From positions 12,428-76,427 of the forward strand of contig NZ_PPQS01000035.1 of the NCBI RefSeq assembly GCF_002902405.1: a DNA stretch of 64,000 nt, given 5' to 3'. The DNA comes from Staphylococcus schweitzeri (GTDB lineage: Bacteria > Bacillota > Bacilli > Staphylococcales > Staphylococcaceae). Made by a program: the position numbers and the translations under genes. Positions within the stretch are counted from its first letter, which is position 1. Every line of letters starts with the position of its first letter. Below, piece after piece: positions 8,245 to 19,717 of the stretch. The notes below the pieces were generated by a model that did not search any database, had not been told where the DNA came from, and worked only from the letters and a program-made list of their open reading frames with translations.

Positions 8245-9255
8245 ATGAAAAGTATCACATTTGAAGAACATTATGTTATTGATGAAATTCAAAAAGAGAC
8301 AATGAAGGCAATAACAGCAGACCCTAACGGGGTTCCTATGAAAGTAATGTTAGAAGGACTTGAGAAAAAAACTGGCTTTACAAATGCTGATGAATTATCT
8401 GGTCATGATAAACGCATTCAATTCATGGATAATCAAGATGTTCAATTCCAGGTTTTATCATATGGAAATGGCTCACCTTCTAATTTAGTTGGTCAACAAG
8501 CTATTGAATTATGTAAAAAAGCAAACAATCAATTAGCCGATTATATTTCACAGTATCCTGAACGTTTTATAGGTTTTGCGACATTACCTATTAATGAACC
8601 TGAAGCTGCTGCTCAAGAATTTGAACGTTGTGTCAATGATTTAGGATTTAAAGGCGCGCTCATTATGGGACGTGCACAAGATGGTTTTCTTGATCAGGAC
8701 AAATACGATATTATCTTCAAGACGGCTGAAGCTTTAGAAGTACCAATTTATTTACACCCTGCCCCAGTTAATAGCGACATTTATCAATCATACTATACAG
8801 GTAATTATCCTGAAATAACTGCGGCAACATTTGCATGTTTTGGCTATGGTTGGCACATTGATGTAGGCATTCATGCAGTACATTTAGTATTATCTGGCAT
8901 CTTTGATCGCTATCCTAAGTTAAATATGATTATTGGACATTGGGGTGAGTTTATTCCCTTCTTCTTGGAACGCATGGATGAGGCTTTATACGCTGAACAT
9001 TTGAACCATTCTGTAAGCTATTACTTTAAAAATAATTTTTATATCACGCCGAGTGGCATGTTAACGAAGCCACAGTTTGATTTAGTCAAGAAAGAAGTAG
9101 GTATTGATAGAATTCTTTATGCTGCTGACTATCCATATATTGAGCCTGAAAATTTAGGTGTATTTTTAGATGAACTTGGTTTAACAGATGAAGAAAAAGA
9201 GAAAATAAGTTATACAAATGGTGCTAAATTATTAGGTTTATCATCTAACAATTAA
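8245..9255 (+). CDS. Amidohydrolase-2 / ACMSD-like metal-dependent hydrolase
   Basis: This 336-residue TIM-barrel protein belongs to the amidohydrolase-2 group that includes aminocarboxymuconate-semialdehyde decarboxylase. Likely metal or catalytic positions are EEHYVID at the N-terminus, His in YLHPAP, His in IIGHWGE, and Asp in YAADYPY. Family members decarboxylate or hydrolyse ring-derived carboxylates. GGAGGGG precedes the ATG. It is the third gene of the gbaA operon. A role in breaking down an electrophile or aromatic compound is inferred from that context. Confidence 0.88.
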   Translation: MKSITFEEHYVIDEIQKETMKAITADPNGVPMKVMLEGLEKKTGFTNADELSGHDKRIQFMDNQDVQFQVLSYGNGSPSNLVGQQAIELCKKANNQLADYISQYPERFIGFATLPINEPEAAAQEFERCVNDLGFKGALIMGRAQDGFLDQDKYDIIFKTAEALEVPIYLHPAPVNSDIYQSYYTGNYPEITAATFACFGYGWHIDVGIHAVHLVLSGIFDRYPKLNMIIGHWGEFIPFFLERMDEALYAEHLNHSVSYYFKNNFYITPSGMLTKPQFDLVKKEVGIDRILYAADYPYIEPENLGVFLDELGLTDEEKEKISYTNGAKLLGLSSNN

Positions 9256-10104
<849 letters not shown>

Positions 10105-10136
10105 TTAATGCCCCCTATTAAACAGTAAACAAAAAT

Positions 10137-10175
10137 CTTGGACAGTTTTCAAAAATTTTTTGATGACTGTCCAAG
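10137..10175. terminator. Bidirectional terminator, gba operon / COG0523 gene
   Basis: CTTGGACAGT pairs perfectly with ACTGTCCAAG. A run of T follows on the + strand and a run of A precedes the stem, so it can end both the gbaA operon and the convergent operon that ends at 10258. Confidence 0.85.
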
Positions 10176-10257
10176 CTTATTTTTTTGTATTTCAACGATT
10201 AATTCAATTGATATTTTAAATTAGTTATGTGCTGGCTTTTCTCTTCCACTAACAACA

Positions 10258-11148
10258 CTACTGTTCTAAACATTGATAGTCTTCCTTTGAAATGCCTTTT
10301 CCTATAAGGACTAAATACTCTGGTACTTTTTTCGAAAATGACATAGGAATTAATTCGTATTGTCCTTGAGTATATTGAATGAGATATGTTTGTGTGGTGT
10401 CTTGGAATGTCATAAATCCCTTCAACCTATAAATATGAGATGGAAGGCATGCTAAACGTTCTATAAACTGTGCTTTAGTACATTTTACTGGTGATTGAAT
10501 GAGTTGATGATTCATTGTTTTGTGTAATGTTTCATGTTTACTCGAAGAAGCTATTGTCATATGTTTTAGTGCTATTGGCAAAGTGACTCTGCCATGCATA
10601 CCAACTTGTATATCAGCATCTGGATTGATTACTTCTAAATCTTTTAACAGTTTACTCGTAGCATCGACATACGCTAAATCTATTTTATTTACAAATAATA
10701 CAGAACAGTATGCTAGTTGCTCATAAAACAACCCCTGTACATCCCTAGGAAAATTACTTATCTGGTGGTAAATACTTGCATCCACCACACCAATCATATG
10801 TGTAATTGTTGTAAACGGAGCTAAAATAGGCGTTAAACAAGCATCTAAGACAGAGACCGGTTCTGCAATCCCACTGCATTCAATAAATACAATGTCTGGT
10901 TGTTCTTCTAGATATAATTGATGTAACTGTTCTGATACATCTGCTTTCATCTCACAACAGATACACCCCTCTGTCAGTTCACTTAAAGGTATGTCTTCAG
11001 ATACTAAGGCACCATCAACACTCATTTTGCCAAATTCATTCATGATAACTGCCGGTTTCAGCGACTCCTTTAATGATTCAGCGAGCAAATGATTTAAGAC
11101 AGTCGTTTTACCGCCACCTAAAAACCCACCTATAATAACTATTTTCAT
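10258..11148 (-). CDS. COG0523 (CobW/G3E) GTPase, probable zinc metallochaperone
   Basis: This 296-residue G3E GTPase has Walker A GFLGGGKTT (8-16), the family's metal-binding CxCC motif at Cys62, Cys64 and Cys65 (EGCICCEM), the Walker B-like IVFIECSGIAEP, and NKID for guanine recognition. The C-terminal CobW_C domain is short. Proteins of this family that are controlled by Zur, such as Bacillus YciC/ZagA, handle zinc during starvation. It is the third gene behind the Zur-type box at 13735, 99 bases after the FeoB-like gene and with no terminator between them. Cobalamin synthesis is unlikely because no cob genes are near. Confidence 0.9.
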   Translation of the reverse strand: MKIVIIGGFLGGGKTTVLNHLLAESLKESLKPAVIMNEFGKMSVDGALVSEDIPLSELTEGCICCEMKADVSEQLHQLYLEEQPDIVFIECSGIAEPVSVLDACLTPILAPFTTITHMIGVVDASIYHQISNFPRDVQGLFYEQLAYCSVLFVNKIDLAYVDATSKLLKDLEVINPDADIQVGMHGRVTLPIALKHMTIASSSKHETLHKTMNHQLIQSPVKCTKAQFIERLACLPSHIYRLKGFMTFQDTTQTYLIQYTQGQYELIPMSFSKKVPEYLVLIGKGISKEDYQCLEQ

Positions 11149-11247
11149 CTGCGACTCTCCTCTTATACTTCATATGAATAGAATATTCCAAGATAGCTTT
11201 CCTATTGGCTGACATGACTCTATATTCAGTTATAGTTCATTTCTTTT

Positions 11248-13700
<2,453 letters not shown>

Positions 13701-13734
13701 TCAATGATCTATTTCAAATTATTGTTTTCGATAA

Positions 13735-13757
13735 TAAATCGTAATTATTACGATTTA
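13735..13757 (-). promoter_or_regulatory. Perfect Zur-type operator
   Basis: TAAATCGTAAT and ATTACGATTTA are perfect 11-base inverted arms around one central base, identical to the Zur box consensus known from Bacillus and Staphylococcus. It lies between the -10 element and the start of the flavoprotein gene, so bound Zur-Zn would block transcription of the three-gene operon. Confidence 0.9.
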
Positions 13758-13760
13758 TAA

Positions 13761-13789
13761 AGTATAGACCTATCCTTGAGAAATTTCAA
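13761..13789 (-). promoter_or_regulatory. Sigma-A promoter of the Zur-box operon
   Basis: On the reverse strand, TTGAAA (13789-13784) and TATACT (13766-13761) are separated by exactly 17 bases, directly upstream of the Zur-type palindrome. Confidence 0.75.
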
Positions 13790-13801
13790 TATTAAAAGAA
13801 A

Positions 13802-13843
13802 AACTTCCGTTATTGTAGAGAATTCATCTACATTTCGGAAGTT
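13802..13843 (-). terminator. Hairpin terminator-like structure in the 13.8-14.0 kb gap
   Basis: AACTTCCG pairs with CGGAAGTT and the inner TGTAGA pairs with TCTACA. On the reverse strand the stem is followed by TTTTTC. It could end the transcript of the type VII accessory trio that reads toward it, and so insulate the Zur-box operon. Confidence 0.6.
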
Positions 13844-14008
13844 GGTATGTGTCTTTTTTATTAAATTTAAGGATGCTACGGTTAGTTCAAATGATTGCAA
13901 TAGACATTCATTAGAGCCTAGAATATTTATTTATGTCCCAGATTCTTACGCATTAGCCACAGCTCATGTGTACTTAAAAATAGGCATACATGTGTAAAAC
14001 TCATGCAT

Positions 14009-14043
14009 AAGAAATACTCATTTCTAAAGATAAAGTATTTCTT
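14009..14043 (-). terminator. Hairpin at the end of the DUF4176 gene
   Basis: AAGAAATACT and AGTATTTCTT are perfect ten-base arms with a 15-base loop, touching the DUF4176 stop codon. There is no strong T run, so it may act as an mRNA end or stability element rather than a full terminator. Confidence 0.45.
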
Positions 14044-14339
14044 TATTGTGGCGTAACTTCTCCGCGTTGTATATCACTATCCAAATTTTGTTTCATATTA
14101 TCAAATAACTCTTGAAATCTAACCTCATCTTGATCAGAATAACCTTTAAAAATAACTGAATCTATATTTTCTTCGTTAAAATAATAAATTTCATCTTCCA
14201 CAACACCAATCGGATATTTACATGCAGAATAGTCAAACATGTACTTTTGATTTTCAATTTCTACAATTGGTCCTCTATTAATAATCATTAACTTTTGCGA
14301 ACCTTCTTTTAAATAAATAATGCTTCCTATAGTTTCCAT
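14043..14339 (-). CDS. DUF4176 protein of the type VII accessory trio
   Basis: This 98-residue cytosolic protein fits DUF4176: GSIIYLKEGSQKLMIINRGPIV near the start, then FDYSACKYPIGVVEDEIYYFNEENIDSVIFKGY. DUF4176 genes are regularly found beside LXG-type effectors of the type VIIb secretion system and are thought to be export or folding aids. The ATG at 14339 follows AAAGGAGGAAAATAA and overlaps the DUF3958-like gene by 13 bases. No effector gene follows it here. Confidence 0.8.
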   Translation of the reverse strand: METIGSIIYLKEGSQKLMIINRGPIVEIENQKYMFDYSACKYPIGVVEDEIYYFNEENIDSVIFKGYSDQDEVRFQELFDNMKQNLDSDIQRGEVTPQ

Positions 14340-14695
14340 TTATTTTCCTCCTTTGTCACCGTCTCAATTTCGATAATCCTTCGCATTTCCAAGTCAATCA
14401 TCTCTTCTTCCGCTTTACGAATGCCATGTTGAATTTGCTGTTGCTGCTCGTATAACGCTTCCGTTGAACGCCGTTTCGCAAAATGAAATTCATCGCGGAA
14501 CTGTTCCATACGACTAGCCATATTGCTACTATAATAACGCTCACCTAAATGTTGATATAATTGATCTATCGAATGATTAAGCTCATCATTTTCATCTATC
14601 AACGCTTTAACCTCTTGCTTTTCATCATATAAGTCATCCATTTGCTTATGTTTCGCTGTAATCATTTTATTGATTTCATCAAGTTTATTAGACAT
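14327..14695 (-). CDS. DUF3958-like (Lap2-type) coiled-coil protein
   Basis: This 122-residue, almost wholly helical, highly charged protein begins SNKLDEINKMITAKHKQMDDLYDEKQEV and continues with long heptad-like stretches (FRDEFHFAKRRSTEALYEQQQQIQHGIRKAEEEMIDLEMRRI). It fits the DUF3958 group, which pairs with a DUF3130 partner to target LXG effectors to the type VIIb secretion system. The second ATG of an adjacent pair is chosen for spacing from GGTGA. It lies between DUF3130-like and DUF4176 genes in one operon. Confidence 0.75.
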   Translation of the reverse strand: MSNKLDEINKMITAKHKQMDDLYDEKQEVKALIDENDELNHSIDQLYQHLGERYYSSNMASRMEQFRDEFHFAKRRSTEALYEQQQQIQHGIRKAEEEMIDLEMRRIIEIETVTKEENKWKL

Positions 14696-14709
14696 CATTT
14701 CACCACGTT

Positions 14710-14985
14710 TTAATTTTTAGCAATTTCATTACCAATCATTATGTCCGTTTGATTAAATTCTTCGCCAACTTTTTGTATATTATCGCTCGCAGTTCGTATT
14801 GCTTCAGCAACAGATTGATTCTTACTAATCAAATCATCTATCGCATTATGAGCATTATTATTTCCACTTACTGTTGTACTTTCATCTTTGTCCGGTTTCG
14901 ATACATTATTACATGTTTCAACAGCGCTTTTAATAGATGATGATGCACTATTTGTCTTGAAAATATCACTTTGAACTGTACTCAT
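14710..14985 (-). CDS. DUF3130/TIGR04197-like (Lap1-type) type VII small helical protein
   Basis: This 91-residue, WXG100-sized protein matches the SACOL2603/TIGR04197 group. It is helical with a flexible middle (STVSGNNNAHNAIDDLISKNQSVAEAIRTASDNIQKVGEEFNQTD). There is no signal peptide or membrane segment. Lap1-type proteins bind the LXG domain of an effector together with a DUF3958 protein and may be secreted with it. It is the first gene of the trio, and the operon promoter must lie in 14986-15240. The ess locus is not in this window. Confidence 0.78.
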   Translation of the reverse strand: MSTVQSDIFKTNSASSSIKSAVETCNNVSKPDKDESTTVSGNNNAHNAIDDLISKNQSVAEAIRTASDNIQKVGEEFNQTDIMIGNEIAKN

Positions 14986-15239
14986 CATTTACACCTCTCT
15001 CCATTTAAATTATTTTAAAATTATTAGAAACTGTATCAATATATGATATTCAAACATTCAATTATACTTAAATATTGTTTTGTGATTATATTCAAAATTA
15101 TTGTATCAATAAATATGTATCATTCCTAGAATTTTATTGAACAAAAAGTTGGAAAATCACTTTTATTGCAACTCAATCTTGTTTTGCGTTACAGAAATTA
15201 ACAATAGAGATTAAAATTTTATTTTCCAACAATAAAAAA
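14986..15239. other. A+T-rich upstream region of the type VII accessory trio
   Basis: There is no open frame of note. It should hold the promoter of the trio. No obvious palindromic operator was seen. Confidence 0.4.
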
Positions 15240-15296
15240 GCACAAATATTTTTATTGAGGCAGCTGAAGGCCTTCTCATTGTAAAAATATCTGTGC
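15240..15296 (-). terminator. Terminator of the fructosamine kinase-like gene
   Basis: GCACAAATATTTTTA pairs with TAAAAATATCTGTGC with one mismatch. On the reverse strand TTTTTTATTG follows. It lies about 30 bases after the stop codon at 15325. Confidence 0.8.
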
Positions 15297-15324
15297 ATAT
15301 TATTATCTCAATCTAACGTAATAA

Positions 15325-16191
15325 CTAACCTGCTGGATCTTGTAAAATCTTATCCATAGAATGCGTAACACTATCACGGTACATCTCACCAAATTTCAAT
15401 AAATGCACCATCAATAAATATAAACGATAAAATTCAAGTCTATAGGATGCACCTTTTGCGAGTGGATAATGTTTATTATACGCATCATAAAATTCGCTCG
15501 TAAAACCACCAAATACCGTTGTAATACCGATATCAAATTCCCTGTCACCATATAATGGTGCTGGATCAAATAACGCCGGACGACCATCTTGTAAGAACAT
15601 ATAATTACCACCCCATAGGTCACCATGTAATAAAGACGGTTTACTTTGATGCTTTTCTAATTCCGCCACAATTTGACGTCGCACTTTGTCATATACTTTG
15701 ATATCGTTGGCATCCCATAATCCTCTATTTAGCAACTCATCTTTCAAATGGTCCATGCGCTTGTCGACAAAAATGGTACACCAATCGTCTTGCCAATGAT
15801 TATCAAAAGAAATATCGCCACCTTCATAAGGTAATGAGAAGCCAAATTTGCCTTCTTCTTGTTGCTGACTGTGTAATTGAGCTACGAGTTGCCCTAATTG
15901 GCGTTGACTCCCTGAAGCCCCTTCTTCTAAATACGTCATCACTAAATACGCATCACCGTTAACCTCGCCACTTGCAATTACTCTAGGTGCCGTGATACCT
16001 GCACGCTCAAATTCATTTAAACCCGCAATTTCTGCAGCATAAAATGATTCTTTACGCCCACGTTGGACAAGTAAGAAAAATGTATCCGTATCAGTTTCGA
16101 CACAATATGCTTCGTTTACATCACCCCCACTTACTGGTGAAATCTCTTTAATATCATTTAAAGGCAAATGCTCCAACCATCGTTCATTCAT
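15325..16191 (-). CDS. Fructosamine kinase / aminoglycoside phosphotransferase-fold kinase
   Basis: This 288-residue kinase has the fructosamine-3-kinase pattern: GGDVNEAYCVETDTDTFFLLVQ near residue 23, the catalytic loop LLHGDLWGGNYM with Asp, and the metal-binding Asp in ALFDPAPLYGDREFDIG. Family members phosphorylate sugar adducts on protein amines (or free ketoamines) so that the adduct falls off. The start at 16191 (MNERWLEHLPL) follows GGAAGGTGTTTGT. It is transcribed alone, divergent from pyrD. Confidence 0.9.
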   Translation of the reverse strand: MNERWLEHLPLNDIKEISPVSGGDVNEAYCVETDTDTFFLLVQRGRKESFYAAEIAGLNEFERAGITAPRVIASGEVNGDAYLVMTYLEEGASGSQRQLGQLVAQLHSQQQEEGKFGFSLPYEGGDISFDNHWQDDWCTIFVDKRMDHLKDELLNRGLWDANDIKVYDKVRRQIVAELEKHQSKPSLLHGDLWGGNYMFLQDGRPALFDPAPLYGDREFDIGITTVFGGFTSEFYDAYNKHYPLAKGASYRLEFYRLYLLMVHLLKFGEMYRDSVTHSMDKILQDPAG

Positions 16192-16408
16192 ACAAACACC
16201 TTCCAATCTACTTACTTTATACTATTATATTGCCTAATTAGGATGATTTAATCTCAAAAACGTTATTCAAACTTGCGTCAATTTTCAAAACTTTTGGGTT
16301 TTAACTAGGAAATTATGTAGGGAAATGCTAGTCTATTAAAAGAATATATTTCACAAATATTAAGTTGAGGATAGTAAGCCTCAAATATAATGAAATAGGA
16401 GCATACTC

Positions 16409-17482
16409 ATGTACAAATTAATTAAACCTTTGTTATTCAAAATCGAACCCGAAAAAGCACACGGACTAACTATCGATGCATTAAAAACGTTACAAAAGTT
16501 TCCGTTTTTATTCCCAGTCGTCGATAAACTATTCACTTACAAGAATCCAACGTTATCTCAAACAATACAAGGTAATACGTACGAAAACCCAATTGGCTTA
16601 GCTGCTGGTTTCGACAAATCTTGCGAAGTGCCAAAAGCATTGGAACACCTTGGATTCGGTGCATTAGAATTAGGTGGTATCACACCTAAACCTCAACCGG
16701 GCAACCCTCAACCACGCATGTTTAGATTATTAGAAGATGATGCCTTGATAAACCGTATGGGCTTTAATAATATTGGTATGAACAAAGCACTCAGTCATTT
16801 GCGTAAAAATGCTTATCAAGTGCCTGTTGGTATCAATGTTGGTGTGAATAAAATGACACCTTATGAAGCGCGTTATCAAGATTATATAAAAGTCATTGAT
16901 ACGTTTAAACACGACGTTTCATTTTTCACAGTCAATATCAGTTCTCCAAATACTGAAAACCTTCAAAATTTCCATGATAAAGATGAATTTTCAATGTTAT
17001 GTGAAGCTTTAACAACATTTAAAGAAGAACATAATGTTACAGTACCTATCTATTTAAAACTTACATCAGATATGGATTTTGATGGCTTAAAAGCTCTTTT
17101 ACCAGCTATAACTGAAACGTTTAATGGTGTTATTTTAGCAAACACAACGCGTCAACGAGATGGTTTAACTTCTGCTAATAAAGTCGAAGAAGGTGGTTTG
17201 AGTGGCCGTCCATTATTTGAACGTAATTTAAAATTGATTAAGTATGCTTATCAGCAAACAAATGGTGACTTTTTAATTATAGGTACAGGCGGTGTCTTTA
17301 GTGCTGAAGATGCAATTAAAATGATGCGTCATGGTGCATCACTTATTCAAATTTATTCATCACTTGTTATTGAAGGCCCAGGCCTAACTAAGAAAATGAA
17401 TAAAGACATCGCACGCTACTTAAAAGATAATCATTTTGACAATGTCAGTGACATTATTGGATTAGATGCCAAATCAAAATAG
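16409..17482 (+). CDS. pyrD: Dihydroorotate dehydrogenase (quinone), class 2
   Basis: This 357-residue enzyme oxidises dihydroorotate to orotate in pyrimidine synthesis and passes electrons to membrane quinone through FMN. The short N-terminal helix (MYKLIKPLLFKIEPEKAHGL) is the membrane-associated part of class 2 enzymes. Other family signatures are NPIGLAAGFDKS, NRMGFNNIG, VNISSPNT with the catalytic Ser, and the FMN phosphate loop IIGTGGVFSAEDA. ATAGGAG precedes the ATG. It is apart from any pyr operon, as is usual in S. aureus. Confidence 0.96.
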   Translation: MYKLIKPLLFKIEPEKAHGLTIDALKTLQKFPFLFPVVDKLFTYKNPTLSQTIQGNTYENPIGLAAGFDKSCEVPKALEHLGFGALELGGITPKPQPGNPQPRMFRLLEDDALINRMGFNNIGMNKALSHLRKNAYQVPVGINVGVNKMTPYEARYQDYIKVIDTFKHDVSFFTVNISSPNTENLQNFHDKDEFSMLCEALTTFKEEHNVTVPIYLKLTSDMDFDGLKALLPAITETFNGVILANTTRQRDGLTSANKVEEGGLSGRPLFERNLKLIKYAYQQTNGDFLIIGTGGVFSAEDAIKMMRHGASLIQIYSSLVIEGPGLTKKMNKDIARYLKDNHFDNVSDIIGLDAKSK

Positions 17483-17627
17483 TAAAATGGTACTATAAAA
17501 CTTGCTGAATCGTCTTAATAAAATTATGATATAACTCAAGAAGATATATTTATCACCATTTTTTAAAAAAATGGCTCAAATATCATATATCATCAAATAT
17601 AGCGTTTTTATAACGGAGGCGTTTGTT

Positions 17628-17903
17628 ATGACTAATGAAATAGATAATAAAAAAACAGTAGCGACTTCTGACAACAAAGACACACAGCAACAAAATCAAC
17701 CTGAAGAAGACGAACGTCAAGGTTTGAATGGTTATCGTAAAACAGATCTTGATTTAGAAATCGAGCAAGAGCTACGCGAAATGATGAAAACAGGAGAAAA
17801 TGAAACGAAAAACGATTACAAAAAGTTTAAAGTGTTTTCTCTTATTTCAACGCTTGTCATTGTCATTTTAGCAATTATACGATTTGTTCATAAAATGATG
17901 TAA
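17628..17903 (+). CDS. Small C-terminally anchored membrane protein, unknown
   Basis: This is a 91-residue protein with an acidic, Gln- and Asn-rich N-terminal half, a helical charged segment (DLDLEIEQELREMMKTGENETK) and one membrane segment near the C-terminus (VFSLISTLVIVILAIIRFV). There is no signal peptide, so the N-terminus should face the cytosol. The ATG follows CGGAGG. It lies 145 bases after pyrD and may have its own promoter. I do not recognise a family. Confidence 0.75.
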   Translation: MTNEIDNKKTVATSDNKDTQQQNQPEEDERQGLNGYRKTDLDLEIEQELREMMKTGENETKNDYKKFKVFSLISTLVIVILAIIRFVHKMM

Positions 17904-17983
17904 CCTTCGTCATTGATCCTAGGACATTGATTGATGTCTCAGGCTCCGGTTACTCATCATAATTGCAATATATACGATTAAAT

Positions 17984-18027
17984 AACCCGAGATTTTAGTA
18001 TGATTCATTTCACTAAAGTCTCGGGTT
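17984..18027. terminator. Bidirectional terminator, small membrane protein / queH
   Basis: AACCCGAGATTTTAGT pairs with ACTAAAGTCTCGGGTT with one mismatch, followed by T on the + strand and flanked by A/T-rich sequence on the other side. It separates two convergent genes. Confidence 0.8.
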
Positions 18028-18094
18028 TCTATTTGATGATTTATAATGGGGCATGGCTTGTATATGCGCCTGCCTTTTATCTCATTTCCAATGA

Positions 18095-18817
18095 TTAATC
18101 TGGATATTGTTCTAAAAATGCTTTCGCTTCTTTATTAACTGTTTTAAAATCAATACCTTGTTGCATCGCTGCAAAGACACATCCACAATAACACTGCCTA
18201 AAGATATTATAGTCATTACACATTTCTATGGAACGCTCATAACCTTTACTTTTCTTAAAATCACTTGGCAAATAGTTCACATCGTATATTTTTTGGACAT
18301 CCATACCAAGTTCATTGATTAATTGTGCGTTCTTTTTAGGTGATAACGTGATTGCACTACCAAAATAATCATAACCATGTTCTACAGCTGCTTTCGCTAC
18401 AATATCCAAACGCATTTCAAAACAAGCGGTACAACGTAAGCCGCCTTCTTTTTCATCAGCTAATTCTTTATCTTTAACCATTTTCATAAATTTGTGCGGT
18501 TCATAAGGCGCTTCAATATATTTAACATTTGCACCAGTGTTGCGATTAAAATCTTCCACAAATTGTTCTTGTACTTTAGCGCGTCGTAAATATTCATTTT
18601 TCGGATGAATATTTGAATTTGCAAAGTAAATTGCAATATCTGCATATTGTGTTAAAAACTCTAATGTATATGTACTACAAGGTGCGCAACAACTATGTAA
18701 TAAAATTTTAGGTCTGATTGCTTCTCTTTCCCATTGCCCGATTAACTTTTTAAGCACCTTGTCATAATTAATTTTTTGATTTTTCATTTTACCAATAATT
18801 GGTTCAGCATTAATCAT
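18095..18817 (-). CDS. queH: Epoxyqueuosine reductase QueH
   Basis: This 240-residue protein of the former DUF208 family carries out the last step of queuosine tRNA modification, reducing epoxyqueuosine. Its metal ligands are visible as HSCCAPC at residues 41-47, CTACFEMR near residue 150 and FRQCYCGC near the C-terminus, the cysteine set described for the iron-sulfur centre and extra metal of QueH. The ATG follows GGGAGG. It stands alone; other queuosine genes are not in the window. Confidence 0.93.
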   Translation of the reverse strand: MINAEPIIGKMKNQKINYDKVLKKLIGQWEREAIRPKILLHSCCAPCSTYTLEFLTQYADIAIYFANSNIHPKNEYLRRAKVQEQFVEDFNRNTGANVKYIEAPYEPHKFMKMVKDKELADEKEGGLRCTACFEMRLDIVAKAAVEHGYDYFGSAITLSPKKNAQLINELGMDVQKIYDVNYLPSDFKKSKGYERSIEMCNDYNIFRQCYCGCVFAAMQQGIDFKTVNKEAKAFLEQYPD

Positions 18818-18935
18818 GATTTAACCTCCCACATTTAATCACTAACTTCTATTATATATGATTTATATTAAATGTCAGTCATAAATTTTAGAAATTCATT
18901 TTAATACATTTATATCCCGAAAATCTCTTACGTGC

Positions 18936-18951
18936 TTGAAAACATTTTCAA
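18936..18951. promoter_or_regulatory. cre-like palindrome in the queH / VOC divergent region
   Basis: TTGAAAACATTTTCAA differs from the catabolite-responsive element consensus TGWAANCGNTNWCA at one position. It lies 119 bases upstream of queH and 236 bases upstream of the VOC gene. Nothing else stands out in the 370-base gap. Confidence 0.35.
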
Positions 18952-19187
18952 ATTAAAAGTTTAAAGCAATAAATTATACATACCTTACTAGGTCCTTCGA
19001 ATTTAAAGTCTATTATAAATACTTTTACAGATTAATCATTTATACATTTTATTTTTGCAATTTCATCCTACAATTTACCATGTATTTTTCAAAAAATTGA
19101 TTTCAATTCATCGTAAAAATTATACTTTTGTCTATTTTTAATGTAACATGATTTCAGTAATAAAAATAATACATTGAGGTGTTTTAC

Positions 19188-19637
19188 ATGACAACATTAT
19201 TCCCTTATATCGCTTTTGAAAATTCAAAAGAAGCCCTTGCATATTACGAAGAAGTATTTGGTGCAACTGATGTTAAACGTTTAGAAGTTGGCGAAGAACA
19301 AGCGTCACATTTTGGTATGACTAAGGAAGATGCTCAAGAAGCAACTATGCATGCTGAATTTGAAGTGCTTGGCGTAAAAGTTCTATGTTCTGATTCTTTT
19401 GGTCGCGCTGACAAAATTAATAATGGCATATCATTATTAATTGATTATGATGTTAACAATAAGGAAGATGCTGATAAAGTTGAAGCATTCTATGAGCAAC
19501 TTAAAAATCATTCTTCAATTGAAATAGAATTACCGTTTGCTGACCAATTCTGGGGTGGCAAAATGGGCATCTTTACCGATAAATACGGTGTTCGTTGGAT
19601 GTTACATGGTCAAGACTATACCGCAATCCAACAATAA
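19188..19637 (+). CDS. PhnB/VOC-family glyoxalase-like protein
   Basis: This 149-residue VOC protein of the PhnB-like group begins TTLFPYIAFENSKEALAYYEEVFGA and ends WGGKMGIFTDKYGVRWML, typical of the two-module fold. The group has no single known activity; some members demethylate or bind small molecules. The start at 19188 follows TTGAGGTG. It is convergent with a TetR pseudogene candidate and stands alone. Confidence 0.88.
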   Translation: MTTLFPYIAFENSKEALAYYEEVFGATDVKRLEVGEEQASHFGMTKEDAQEATMHAEFEVLGVKVLCSDSFGRADKINNGISLLIDYDVNNKEDADKVEAFYEQLKNHSSIEIELPFADQFWGGKMGIFTDKYGVRWMLHGQDYTAIQQ

Positions 19638-19681
19638 TGTTATAGCTGAAGATACCATTTAATAAAATGACGTTATTTAGA

Positions 19682-19714
19682 AAGGCAAGCCTCTCTCGAT
19701 TCATGGCTTGCCTT
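19682..19714. terminator. Bidirectional terminator, VOC gene / TetR gene
   Basis: AAGGCAAGCC and GGCTTGCCTT are perfect ten-base arms with a 13-base loop, followed by TATTTTATT on the + strand. Confidence 0.85.
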
Positions 19715-19717
19715 ATT

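Noticed and set aside
11149-11247. Second Zur site between the FeoB-like and COG0523 genes
   Set aside because: No TCGTAAT-N-ATTACGA-like palindrome is present in this gap.
13776-13997. 73-codon + strand frame beside the Zur-type box
   Set aside because: It overlaps the -35 element of the Zur-box promoter and a terminator hairpin and has no ribosome site.
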